DNA from: Alphaproteobacteria bacterium
GTDB taxonomy: Bacteria > Pseudomonadota > Alphaproteobacteria > UBA7985 > JAUIBT01
Length of the DNA: 58,396 bases
Direction of reading: 5' to 3'
Assembly: GCA_030428255.1 (NCBI GenBank)
Contig: JAUIBT010000023.1
Span: 1-58,396, forward strand
The notes under the pieces are model-generated. The model did not search any database, had not been told where the DNA came from, and worked only from the letters and a program-made list of their open reading frames with translations. Shown here piece by piece: positions 26,440 through 34,322 of the stretch. Within the stretch, counting starts at the first letter, position 1; the number at the start of each line of letters is the position of its first letter. The translations under genes were made by a program, and so were the position numbers.

Positions 26440-26472
26440 GCCCGCTTTGGCTTGCGCCATCAGCGGGCTTTT
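26440..26472 (+). terminator. Second intrinsic terminator-like hairpin in the rpsO-pnp gap
   Basis: GCCCGCT (26440-26446) pairs with AGCGGGC (26462-26468), with an inner TGGC/GCCA pairing, then four Ts. It lies just after the first terminator and would strengthen separation of rpsO from pnp. Confidence 0.7.
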
Positions 26473-26507
26473 GTTCAACCCCTAACTCGCTATGAAATCA
26501 GCGCTCG

Positions 26508-26561
26508 GACCTGCGGGTCAGAGATCTTGGGCTGCCAATAAAGATCTTTGACCCGTCGGTC
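26508..26561 (+). promoter_or_regulatory. Long leader hairpin upstream of pnp, possible RNase III/PNPase control site
   Basis: Two 21-nt arms, 26508-26528 and 26541-26561, are inverted repeats with three mismatches around a 12-nt loop (GGGCTGCCAATA). The end lies 61 bp before the pnp start and no T-run follows. In E. coli the pnp leader forms a long stem cut by RNase III, after which PNPase represses its own mRNA; this hairpin is the right kind and place for that. The function is inferred. The rest of the 486-bp rpsO-pnp gap shows no gene. Confidence 0.65.
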
Positions 26562-26622
26562 TGGCTGCTGAGGCCAGCGTCACACACCGTGGCGCTTGGA
26601 CCGGAACTACGAAAGAAGATGT

Positions 26623-28728
26623 ATGTTTGAGATTACCAAAAAATCTATGGAATGGGGCGGCCGCACGCTGACCCTGGAATCAGGCCGCGTGGCCCGTCAA
26701 GCTGACGGTGCGGTCCTGGCTCAATACGGTGAGACCGTTGTTTTGGCGACCGTCGTTGGCGCTAAGTCCGTCAAGCCGGGTCAGGATTTCTTTCCGCTGA
26801 CCGTCAATTACCAAGAAAAATCATTTGCCGTTGGCCGCATCCCCGGTGGCTTCTTTAAGCGCGAAGGCCGCCCGTCTGAAACCGAGACCTTGACCTGCCG
26901 CCTGATCGACCGCCCGATCCGCCCGCTGTTCGCTGAAGGCTTCTTTAACGAAGTCCAGGTTATCGCCACCGTCATGTCCTATGACTTGGAGAACAACCCC
27001 GACGTTGTAGCGCTGATCGCGGCGTCTGCGGCTTTGACCATCTCTGGCCTGCCCTTCATGGGCCCGGTTGGCGCGGCGCGCGTTGGCTACAAGAACGGTG
27101 CCTACGTCCTCAACCCCAGCTCGACCGAGTGCAAGGAAGACGACAGCAAGCTGGACCTGGTGGTTGCCGGAACCCGCGAAGGCGTGTTGATGGTCGAATC
27201 AGAAGCCTCAGAGCTGTCTGAAGACGTAATGCTGGGCGCGGTCGAGTTCGGCCACAAGGCGTTCCAGCCGGTTATCGACATGATCGTGTCTATGGCCGAA
27301 GACTGCGCCAAAGAGCCATGGGACATGCCGACCAAGGCTGCGGACTACGACACGACCTTTGCGAAAGTTAAGGACCTGGCTCAGGCACGCATCGAGCAGG
27401 CCTATACCCTGACCGACAAGCAGGCCCGGTCTCAGACCTTGGCTGCCATCCGTGAAGAGGTGCTGGCGCAGTTCGAAGACGACCAGACCCTGACCGTCGA
27501 TAAGATGATCAAGAGCCTGTCGGCTGACGTGGTGCGTGGCGCGATTCTGGCGGGCAAGCCACGGATCGACGGTCGTTCGACCACCGACATCCGCAACATT
27601 CTGGGCCAGGTATCTGTGCTGCCGCGTACCCACGGTTCAGCCCTGTTCACCCGTGGTGAGACCCAGGCCTTCGTGACCGCTACGCTGGGCACCGCTCAGG
27701 ATGAGCAGATCATCGACAGCCTGGACGGCGAGTTCAAGCAGCACTTCTTGCTGCACTACAACTTCCCGCCTTTCTCGGTTGGCGAAACGGGCCGCGTCGG
27801 CTCTCCGGGTCGCCGCGAAATCGGCCACGGCAAGCTGGCTTGGCGCGCGCTGAACCCCGTGCTGCCATCGAAGAGCGAGTTCCCCTACTCCTACCGCCTG
27901 GTGTCAGAGATCACAGAGTCCAACGGCTCCTCGTCTATGGCGACCGTCTGCGGTGGCTCTTTGGCGCTGATGGATGCGGGCGTTCCGCTGCCGCGTCCGG
28001 TGGCAGGCATCGCTATGGGCCTGATCAAGGACGGCGAGGACTACGCAGTTCTGTCGGACATCCTGGGTGACGAAGATCACTTGGGCGACATGGACTTCAA
28101 GGTGGCTGGTACCTCTGATGGCGTAACCTCGCTGCAGATGGACATCAAGATCACTTCGATCACGCCTGAGATCATGAAGGTCGCGCTGGATCAAGCCAAA
28201 GCTGGCCGCCAGCATATCCTGGGTGAGATGGCCAAAGCGCTGCCCAACGCGCGCACGGGCATGTCAGAGCACGCGCCCAAGATGGAGACCATCAAGATCA
28301 ACAAGGACAAGATCCGCGAAGTTATCGGCTCCGGCGGTAAGGTCATCCGTGAAATCGTGGAAGTCACCGGCGCTAAGATCGACATCGAAGAAGATGGCAC
28401 CATCAACATCTCCTCTGTCAGCCAAGAGTCTATCGACAAGGCCCGCGCCTGGATTGATGGCATTGCTGCGGAGCCAGAGCTGGGCCGCATCTACCGCGGT
28501 AAAGTGGTCAAGATCGTTGACTTTGGTGCCTTCGTGAACTTCATGGGCTCGCGCGACGGCTTGGTGCACATCTCCAACCTGGCGGACTATCGCGTCAAGC
28601 AAACCAGCGATATTGTCAGCGAAGGCCAAGAGGTGTGGGTCAAGTGCATCGGCTTCGACGAGCGTGGCAAAGTCAAGCTGTCGATGAAGGTCGTGGATCA
28701 AGAGACCGGCGAAGAGTACGACGACTAA
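26623..28728 (+). CDS. pnp: Polyribonucleotide nucleotidyltransferase (PNPase)
   Basis: A 701-residue 3'-5' phosphorolytic exoribonuclease of the degradosome. It has two RNase PH domains ([20 protein letters not shown] at the start, [20 protein letters not shown] in the second), a KH domain ([20 protein letters not shown]) and a C-terminal S1 domain ([34 protein letters not shown]). The conserved acidic active-site stretch includes [16 protein letters not shown]. The ATG at 26623 with GAAAGAAG upstream is chosen over an in-frame start nine codons earlier. Probably autoregulated through the leader hairpin. Confidence 0.98.
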   Translation: MFEITKKSMEWGGRTLTLESGRVARQADGAVLAQYGETVVLATVVGAKSVKPGQDFFPLTVNYQEKSFAVGRIPGGFFKREGRPSETETLTCRLIDRPIRPLFAEGFFNEVQVIATVMSYDLENNPDVVALIAASAALTISGLPFMGPVGAARVGYKNGAYVLNPSSTECKEDDSKLDLVVAGTREGVLMVESEASELSEDVMLGAVEFGHKAFQPVIDMIVSMAEDCAKEPWDMPTKAADYDTTFAKVKDLAQARIEQAYTLTDKQARSQTLAAIREEVLAQFEDDQTLTVDKMIKSLSADVVRGAILAGKPRIDGRSTTDIRNILGQVSVLPRTHGSALFTRGETQAFVTATLGTAQDEQIIDSLDGEFKQHFLLHYNFPPFSVGETGRVGSPGRREIGHGKLAWRALNPVLPSKSEFPYSYRLVSEITESNGSSSMATVCGGSLALMDAGVPLPRPVAGIAMGLIKDGEDYAVLSDILGDEDHLGDMDFKVAGTSDGVTSLQMDIKITSITPEIMKVALDQAKAGRQHILGEMAKALPNARTGMSEHAPKMETIKINKDKIREVIGSGGKVIREIVEVTGAKIDIEEDGTINISSVSQESIDKARAWIDGIAAEPELGRIYRGKVVKIVDFGAFVNFMGSRDGLVHISNLADYRVKQTSDIVSEGQEVWVKCIGFDERGKVKLSMKVVDQETGEEYDD

Positions 28729-28805
28729 GCGCTGCTCGCAGACCGGCGCTGGCCTGCGTCTACCGGCGCGGCTTTGGTCTGATCGACATCTTTACCAAGA
28801 ATGAA

Positions 28806-28839
28806 AAAAAGGGGGCGGCCATTTGGTCTCCCCCTTTTT
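28806..28839. terminator. Bidirectional terminator between pnp and the cytochrome gene
   Basis: AAAAAGGGGG (28806-28815) and CCCCCTTTTT (28830-28839) form a perfect 10-bp stem with a 14-base loop. It has a T-run on each strand, so it can serve both convergent genes. Confidence 0.9.
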
Positions 28840-28863
28840 CTATGGCGCTGCTCAAGCAAAGCG

Positions 28864-29433
28864 CTATTCAAGCAGCTCTTTAAATTCGGCTGGTATGTCG
28901 TCCGCAGAGACCGTCTTCTGTTCGTCGGTGTCGTGGACGAAGGCGACAATGTCGGCCAGCTCTTGGCCGTCAAGGGCGATCATTTCACCCAACAGATCTT
29001 CTTGCATCTGGGCCATGGCCGGGGCGCCGCGCCACATACGGGCCGCAAACTCAAAGGCGTTCATCGGCTGCACCATATCGCTGGCGTTGAAAGAAGGACC
29101 GACATCTCCGCCAACCTCATTGACGGCATGGCATAGGATACATCCCTTCTCAATGAAGGCCACTTTGCCTCTTTGGCTATCCATGGTCGGAACCACCAAC
29201 CCGATGTCGATCAGCAAATCAATGGTGCGGTGCATGTCGTCTTCAGAGATATCATCCATCGCCTCAAAGTCGTGGGCGTGGTCGTGATCCGCGTGTTGGT
29301 CTCGCATGGTTTCGAGCATTTTCGCAGGCGTCGCCTCATGGCCATGGCTGTGGTTTCCGCTGCCGCCAGCCAGCGCGCTCGTTGCACCCAAATTGGCGAT
29401 AACTACGAGACATAGTAGAGTGACCGTTTTCAT
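28864..29433 (-). CDS. Periplasmic monohaem c-type cytochrome with His-rich N-terminus
   Basis: A 189-residue exported protein. A signal peptide covers residues 1-22 (LLCLVVIANLGATSALA). A His/Asp-rich stretch follows (GNHSHGHEA and DQHADHDHAHDFEAM), which could bind metal. The haem site is KGCILCHAVNEVGGDVGPSF (CxxCH), and a candidate axial Met lies in DMVQPMNAFEFAARMW. The spacing resembles class I cytochromes. AGGAGG seven bases upstream sets the ATG at 29433. No partner enzyme is adjacent, so the electron donor is unknown. Confidence 0.82.
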   Translation of the reverse strand: MKTVTLLCLVVIANLGATSALAGGSGNHSHGHEATPAKMLETMRDQHADHDHAHDFEAMDDISEDDMHRTIDLLIDIGLVVPTMDSQRGKVAFIEKGCILCHAVNEVGGDVGPSFNASDMVQPMNAFEFAARMWRGAPAMAQMQEDLLGEMIALDGQELADIVAFVHDTDEQKTVSADDIPAEFKELLE

Positions 29434-30220
29434 GGCGGCCTCCTTTCAGTTCGTCGTTCTTGGTGCGTGGCAGAGGCAGAGACCGCGCCTACAGGCGCGC
29501 ATCAACTGGCCCGCAACGCACACAAACTGTAGCAGCAAAAGAACTCGATGCCCTTGATCTACATCTAACAACAAATCGCGAGACTCAGATTGATAATCAC
29601 TCCACTATAATGTAATTAATGCATCGAATTTTAGAGACATATCTATTGTTGGATTTTGTCCTTGTCCGTCAAAATTGCTTGCAACTGTTTCAACAATTAT
29701 CAGCCTTGATATTGGAATATTACAATACTAAGTCCGCATCGCTCCGTACTGGGCTTCGCTATGAGTCGATTTGTTTGTCAGCGCCCATCATCTCGATTAG
29801 CGGTCACAGCGGCATGGCTAAAGGACTCGCTTCTTCGTTCCTTTGCTGTTGGTTTTGTACACAGCCAAGCGAATTATGCTTCCTAGTCCGATACCAAGGG
29901 CGTGTGCAGCAGCGGCTTGATGGGACATGCCGTTTGGTGGTGCAACTGTGATTCTACTTTGATCAAACTCTCCATTGGCGTTTATATGCTGAATAACATA
30001 GCTATACATGGCGACCTTCTCACAGAGCGGCAGGGTTGAGATGTTGATCTGTCTTTTATAAGGTTATTTCGTATGTAGCAATTATAATTGGTATAGTTTT
30101 TGAGCTGCTTATATGTGACACTCTCTGGCGCACCTGTTCTTGCTACAGAAACTTCGCCCATGACAAGCCTGGTCGCTCTGCCCTATACAGCTGGCAACAG
30201 CGCTAGCAGGAGCAAAGGCC
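29434..30220. other. AT-rich intergenic islet upstream of asnB
   Basis: 787 bp, the core of which (about 29560-30120) is much poorer in G+C than its surroundings; for example 29581-29640 is 30% and 29641-29700 is 35% G+C by count. It holds one plausible small gene (29818-30009, minus). A 110-codon plus-strand frame at 29619-29951 has no ribosome-binding site or recognisable protein. The base composition suggests acquired or relic DNA. No inverted repeats or transposase sequence were seen at its edges. Confidence 0.6.
29818..30009 (-). CDS. Small hypothetical protein in the AT-rich islet
   Basis: 63 codons, start ATG at 30009 with GAGAAGG six to seven bases upstream. The protein begins MYSYVIQHINANGEFDQSRI, has a small-residue stretch SHQAAAAHALGIGLGSIIRL, and ends in basic residues (KTNSKGTKKRVL). 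The AAAAHALGIGLGSIIRL part could be a helix-turn-helix-like or amphipathic segment. I do not recognise a family. The support is the ribosome-binding site and its position in otherwise gene-free foreign-looking DNA. Confidence 0.4.
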   Translation of the reverse strand: MYSYVIQHINANGEFDQSRITVAPPNGMSHQAAAAHALGIGLGSIIRLAVYKTNSKGTKKRVL

Positions 30221-32131
30221 ATGTGCGGCATCGTTGGCGGATTTTGGACCAATCAACAGCAGACCTCAGACATGGAGGCCCGCCTCAACGCGGCGCTGGA
30301 GGCAATGCGCCACCGCGGCCCCAATGATCGCGGGCTCCAGAGCGTGTCGGCCCCGGCCGGTCGCTTGATCCTGGGCCAGACTCGCCTGTCGATCATCGAC
30401 CTCAGCGCGGGCGGCCACCAGCCTATGAGCAGCGCCGACGGCCGCTTTTGCCTGGTGTTCAACGGCGAGATCTATAATTACCGCGAGCTGCGCGCCGAAC
30501 TTGAAGCCAAGGGCCTGCGCTTCGCCACCCAATCGGACACCGAGGTGCTGTTGATCGCCTGGCAGGTCTGGGGCGAGGCGGTGCTGGCACGCCTTGAGGG
30601 CATGTACTCCTTCGCCGTCTATGACCAAGGCGAACACCGCCTGACCCTGGTGCGCGATCCCTTTGGCATCAAGCCGCTGTTCTATAGCCAGCACGCTCAG
30701 GGGCTGGTGTTCGCCTCTGAGCTGCCCGCGTTGATCGCCGCCAGCGGGCAAGCGCCCGAGGCTGACCCGCAGGCCGCCTACGACTACCTGGTGCATGGCC
30801 TCTATGACCACAGCGCCCAGAGCTTTGTGAAGGGCATTTTCAACCTTATGCCCGGTCACATGTTAGAGCTTGATCTTGGTACAGAGCGGGCCACGGGCAG
30901 CGCCGCTTCGCCGCGCGCCTGGCTGACCTTCCGACCCAAACCAACGACCCCTGCGCCCAGCTTTACCGAGGCCAGCGAGGCTCTGCGCCACAGCTTTTTG
31001 CGCAACGTCGATCTGCACATGCGCGCCGATGTGCCCTTGGCCGCCGCGCTGTCGGGCGGCATTGATTCGTCGGCGGTAGTGGGGGCCATGCGCCACCTGC
31101 TGCCCGACCGCCCAATCCATACCTTCAGCTTTGTCGCCGCCAACTCAGAGGTGTCGGAGGAGCGCTGGGCCGATACGGTCGCTGAGGCCAAGGGGGCCAC
31201 CGCGCACAAGGTCTTTGCCAGCGCCCAGGACCTGGAACGCGACATCGACACCGTGGTGCGCGCCCAGGGCGAACCCTTTGGCAGCACCAGCATCTATGCG
31301 CAATACTGTGTCTTCCAGCGCGCACGCCAGGAGGGCATCACAGTCATGCTGGAAGGCCAGGGTGCCGACGAGATGCTGGCGGGCTACATCGGCTATCCGG
31401 GCTATCGCCTGGCCAGCTTGTGGGAGCAGGGCCGCCTGGCCGCCATGCCGCGCTTTGCCAAGGCCTGGGCCAAGTGGCACGGTCAACCGGCCAGCCTGGC
31501 CTGGAAGTACGCTTACAGCGTCTTAGCACCCGACGCGGCCTATGCTGCGGCGCGCCACCTCACCGGACGCAAAGCGCAACCCGATTGGCTGGGGCTTGAG
31601 GCCTTTGCAGATCAGGGCGTGGTCATGCAGGAAAAACGCTTTGCGCGTGCGTCGGACTATCGCGGTCAGCGCGTTCGCGAGCACTTGGCGCAGCGGCTCA
31701 CCCAACGCGGGCTCGGCCATTTGCTGCGCCACGGGGACCGCAATGCCATGGCGCATTCGATTGAAAACCGGGTGCCGTTTTTGACCTTGCCGCTGGCCCA
31801 ACAACTGCTGGAACTGCCCGAGGACTATCTGATCGCTCCAGATGGAGAGACCAAATCGGTCTTCCGGGCGGCCATGCGCGGGCTGGTGCCGGATGCGGTG
31901 TTGGATCGTCGCGATAAGGTGGGTTTCGCCACGCCCGAGCGCGACTGGTTCATGGCGATCCTGCCTTCGCTGCTGGCTTGGGTCGAGGATGCGGACGCCG
32001 TGCCCTTCTTGAACCGCGAGCCTCTGATGGCGCGCCTAACCGCTGTGTTGGAGGGGCGGGCGCCCTTCTCGTGGCAGGTCTGGCGCTGGATCAACTATAT
32101 CCGCTGGTATCGTTTGATGATTGGGGGCTAA
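30221..32131 (+). CDS. asnB: Asparagine synthase (glutamine-hydrolysing) / AsnB-type amidotransferase
   Basis: A 636-residue class II glutamine amidotransferase fused to a synthetase domain. The N-terminal nucleophile is Cys2 in MCGIVGGFW, with RHRGPNDRG and LVFNGEIYNYRELR in the glutaminase domain and DPFGIKPLFYS at its end. The synthetase P-loop is ALSGGIDSSAVVGAM. GSTSIYAQYCV, GQGADEMLAGYIGYPGY and MAHSIENRVPFLTLPLA complete the active site. AGGAG eight bases upstream supports the ATG at 30221. Proteins of this length include both true asparagine synthetases and amidotransferases of surface polysaccharides; with no sugar genes nearby I favour a general amidotransferase/Asn synthetase. Confidence 0.85.
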   Translation: MCGIVGGFWTNQQQTSDMEARLNAALEAMRHRGPNDRGLQSVSAPAGRLILGQTRLSIIDLSAGGHQPMSSADGRFCLVFNGEIYNYRELRAELEAKGLRFATQSDTEVLLIAWQVWGEAVLARLEGMYSFAVYDQGEHRLTLVRDPFGIKPLFYSQHAQGLVFASELPALIAASGQAPEADPQAAYDYLVHGLYDHSAQSFVKGIFNLMPGHMLELDLGTERATGSAASPRAWLTFRPKPTTPAPSFTEASEALRHSFLRNVDLHMRADVPLAAALSGGIDSSAVVGAMRHLLPDRPIHTFSFVAANSEVSEERWADTVAEAKGATAHKVFASAQDLERDIDTVVRAQGEPFGSTSIYAQYCVFQRARQEGITVMLEGQGADEMLAGYIGYPGYRLASLWEQGRLAAMPRFAKAWAKWHGQPASLAWKYAYSVLAPDAAYAAARHLTGRKAQPDWLGLEAFADQGVVMQEKRFARASDYRGQRVREHLAQRLTQRGLGHLLRHGDRNAMAHSIENRVPFLTLPLAQQLLELPEDYLIAPDGETKSVFRAAMRGLVPDAVLDRRDKVGFATPERDWFMAILPSLLAWVEDADAVPFLNREPLMARLTAVLEGRAPFSWQVWRWINYIRWYRLMIGG

Positions 32132-32132
32132 C

Positions 32133-32224
32133 GCAAACCCCGTAGGTGGCTTTGCGGCGGAGCCCCGCAAACCCCGTAGGTGGATTTGCGGTGGAAAACC
32201 TGCAAACCCTGCAGGTGGCTTTGC
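32133..32224. repeat. Three copies of the GCAAACCCCG-type palindrome
   Basis: Copies at 32133-32155, 32167-32189 and 32202-32224 match the 23-nt unit of the 15980-16220 array, with GGCTTTGC or GGATTTGC at the right end. Linkers are 11-12 nt and differ from those of the larger array. They start directly after the asnB stop codon. Confidence 0.85.
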
Positions 32225-32250
32225 TTAGAAGACCCGCAGGGGGCCTCGTC

Positions 32251-33948
32251 CTAGAGCCCGAACACCAGGCCCGCGCTGAGGCTGAAAATCTCGCTATAGG
32301 CCGACTTCAACTTGCCGCCGAGCTGCGGGTTGGTCGAGGCCCCAAAGCTGCCCGTGCTATCCCCGTTGACGGCCCAAAACTCCGACAGCTCTCCGCCCAG
32401 GGTCAGTCGCAGGCCGTTGCCAAGGTCTTTTTCCGCCCGCAAGCTGACGCTGGTGCCCCAGGCATCATCGCTGCGGTGTTCAAAGCTGGTGGGTTGGGGC
32501 AGATCCAGAGCGCGGCTCCAGTGGGCTTTGGCCTCATAGAGGCCGCGGTGGAACTCGCCGCGCAGAGCAATGCGATAGTCCGCGCCACGCAATTCGGCCA
32601 TGCCGCCCGCCCAGCCAGTCAGCCAGCTTGCATCATACAAGGAGTTTTCATACAGCGCACCAACTGAGCCAATCTGCACCTCACTGCCAGCAAAGCGGGC
32701 TCTTAGCTGGGCGGCGCGCACGCCGAACATTGGCACGAAAGACAAAGACTGCCCCAAGGTGTTGCCGTCGTTGTCGAAGCTGGTGTCAAAGCTGTGGCCC
32801 AGTGCCAGGTTGGCCGACAGCCAATAGTCATCCAGCACCTCGCCCGTCACGAAGTCTGCGGGCGCCGTACGATCATTACCGGCGTAGGCGACCTGGCTGT
32901 GCTGGCCGTCCATGATCAAGCCAAAGCGGCCTTGCGCGTCTACCAGGAACAGCCCTTGATCGACCTGCCAGTCGCTCTCCAGCACCAGGGCACGCATAGA
33001 TTTGGCCTTGGTCTCGGCCTTGATGTTGGGGCTGCCGCTGACATCCGTGGTCGTGTATTCCAAGTGCCCTTGGCCATAGCCGACAGCGTAGCGCGAGGCG
33101 ACCTTAGTGGCTTCGTCAAAAGCGGGATCGGGGCGTTCGTCGCGACCGAAAGCATGGCGCAGGCCCAGCTTGATGCGATGATCGCGCAGACGCAGGCCGC
33201 TGCTGGTCAGACTGCCGCTGGTGTCTTTTTCGACCCCGCCATCATCCCAAGATCCGGCAAAGGTCTCGTCCAGCTCTAAGATGCCGCGATCGCTATAGCC
33301 ATAGCCCAGCTCAAGCACGGTCTTGGTGGTGATGGGATAGGCGAGCCCGGCCTCCAAACCCCAGGCCAGCGCGCCATTGCCCTCCAGACGGGCAATTTGC
33401 CGATCCTGACCGGTTTGCGCCAAGAGGTTGGCCGCGTTCAATCCGGCACCATCGTTCCAGGCATAGCCAACCTGCGCGCCGACAAAGGGCAAAAGCCCCG
33501 GACCAAGCGGCAGTTCGGCCTTGAGGCCCGCCAAGGCAGCAGTCGATTGAAACTGGCCAAAATAGCGGGTGTTGCTGAGGTCTTTTGCATCCAGATCGAA
33601 ATCGGCTTGGTGGTCAAAGCCCAGCTCGAGCCGCAGAGGCAAACCGTCGAACTTATAGCCAAGCGCGCCCCCAAACGACTTGACCGCATCGCCGTCAACC
33701 ATCGCCTTTCGACTGCCCAAACCGCCCAGACCTTGTCCGACTTCCGAGCCGCCGAAGGTCAAGCTGTGCTCGGGGCTGTAGCCCAGCCCCAGGAAGGCGT
33801 CGAAGTAGGCTCCGTCTTGCGCCGCAGCAGGTGCGAGACACTGTCCGGCAAACGCTAAGACGGCCAGGCTACAATGGGCGAAGCTGAGGCCCGGTCGAAG
33901 GGCGGAAAAGATCCGAGAATTTAGAAAAGAATAGACCGGCAAGGCCAT
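32251..33948 (-). CDS. Outer-membrane beta-barrel protein, possibly two-part
   Basis: A 565-residue outer-membrane protein. Residues 1-44 form a long signal peptide (hydrophobic SLAVLAFAGQCLAPAAAQ). Residues about 45-270 read as an OmpA/OmpW-like small barrel: FDAFLGLGYSPEHSLTFG, GALGYKFDGLPLRLELGF, FVGAQVGYAWNDG, LELGYGYSDRGI and HRIKLGLRHAFG, alternating strands with aromatic ends. Residues about 285-565 give a second strand-rich section (YGQGHLEYTTTDVSG, WLSANLALGHSFDTSF, GLRLTLGGELSEFWAV) ending in Phe-Gly-Leu. The final residues fit a BAM substrate poorly (Leu rather than terminal Phe, but IFSLSAGLVFGL is amphipathic). Function unknown; two barrels or one large barrel are both possible. 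Confidence 0.7.
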   Translation of the reverse strand: MALPVYSFLNSRIFSALRPGLSFAHCSLAVLAFAGQCLAPAAAQDGAYFDAFLGLGYSPEHSLTFGGSEVGQGLGGLGSRKAMVDGDAVKSFGGALGYKFDGLPLRLELGFDHQADFDLDAKDLSNTRYFGQFQSTAALAGLKAELPLGPGLLPFVGAQVGYAWNDGAGLNAANLLAQTGQDRQIARLEGNGALAWGLEAGLAYPITTKTVLELGYGYSDRGILELDETFAGSWDDGGVEKDTSGSLTSSGLRLRDHRIKLGLRHAFGRDERPDPAFDEATKVASRYAVGYGQGHLEYTTTDVSGSPNIKAETKAKSMRALVLESDWQVDQGLFLVDAQGRFGLIMDGQHSQVAYAGNDRTAPADFVTGEVLDDYWLSANLALGHSFDTSFDNDGNTLGQSLSFVPMFGVRAAQLRARFAGSEVQIGSVGALYENSLYDASWLTGWAGGMAELRGADYRIALRGEFHRGLYEAKAHWSRALDLPQPTSFEHRSDDAWGTSVSLRAEKDLGNGLRLTLGGELSEFWAVNGDSTGSFGASTNPQLGGKLKSAYSEIFSLSAGLVFGL

Positions 33949-34322
33949 GGTCGTCGCTCAAATAGGCTAAAGAATAGGCCCTTATACCACCGCAACCTCT
34001 GGTTATATAGTTGCGCCGCTACATGACCTTAGATAAGGCGGGGTGCGGGCTGCCGCGCCCGGCTTTGGCCACAGTTGCAGCGGGCACGTGGCGAGCCTTG
34101 CAGGCCTTGCACCCCCCTGCCGCTCGCGCGCCACATTGGCGTGCATCTGGCCCGGGTTTTCCCACGCGCGCTTGGGTCAGCACGCCGCAGCCCAAGAAAG
34201 GTGTTGCCTTGCCGAGTGCAAGGACTAGAGCCTATGCTCCTTGGTCCGGCTAGGGCGCATCAGCCCTCCAGCAAGCCCAACCTTGCCTGACCCGCCGCCG
34301 CCGCCATCTGAGATACGAGTTC
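33949..34322. other. Divergent intergenic region between the barrel protein and the MscS gene
   Basis: 374 bp with promoters for both divergent genes expected. Short open frames occur but none has a ribosome-binding site or a recognisable product. No hairpin terminator or family repeat was seen. Confidence 0.4.
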
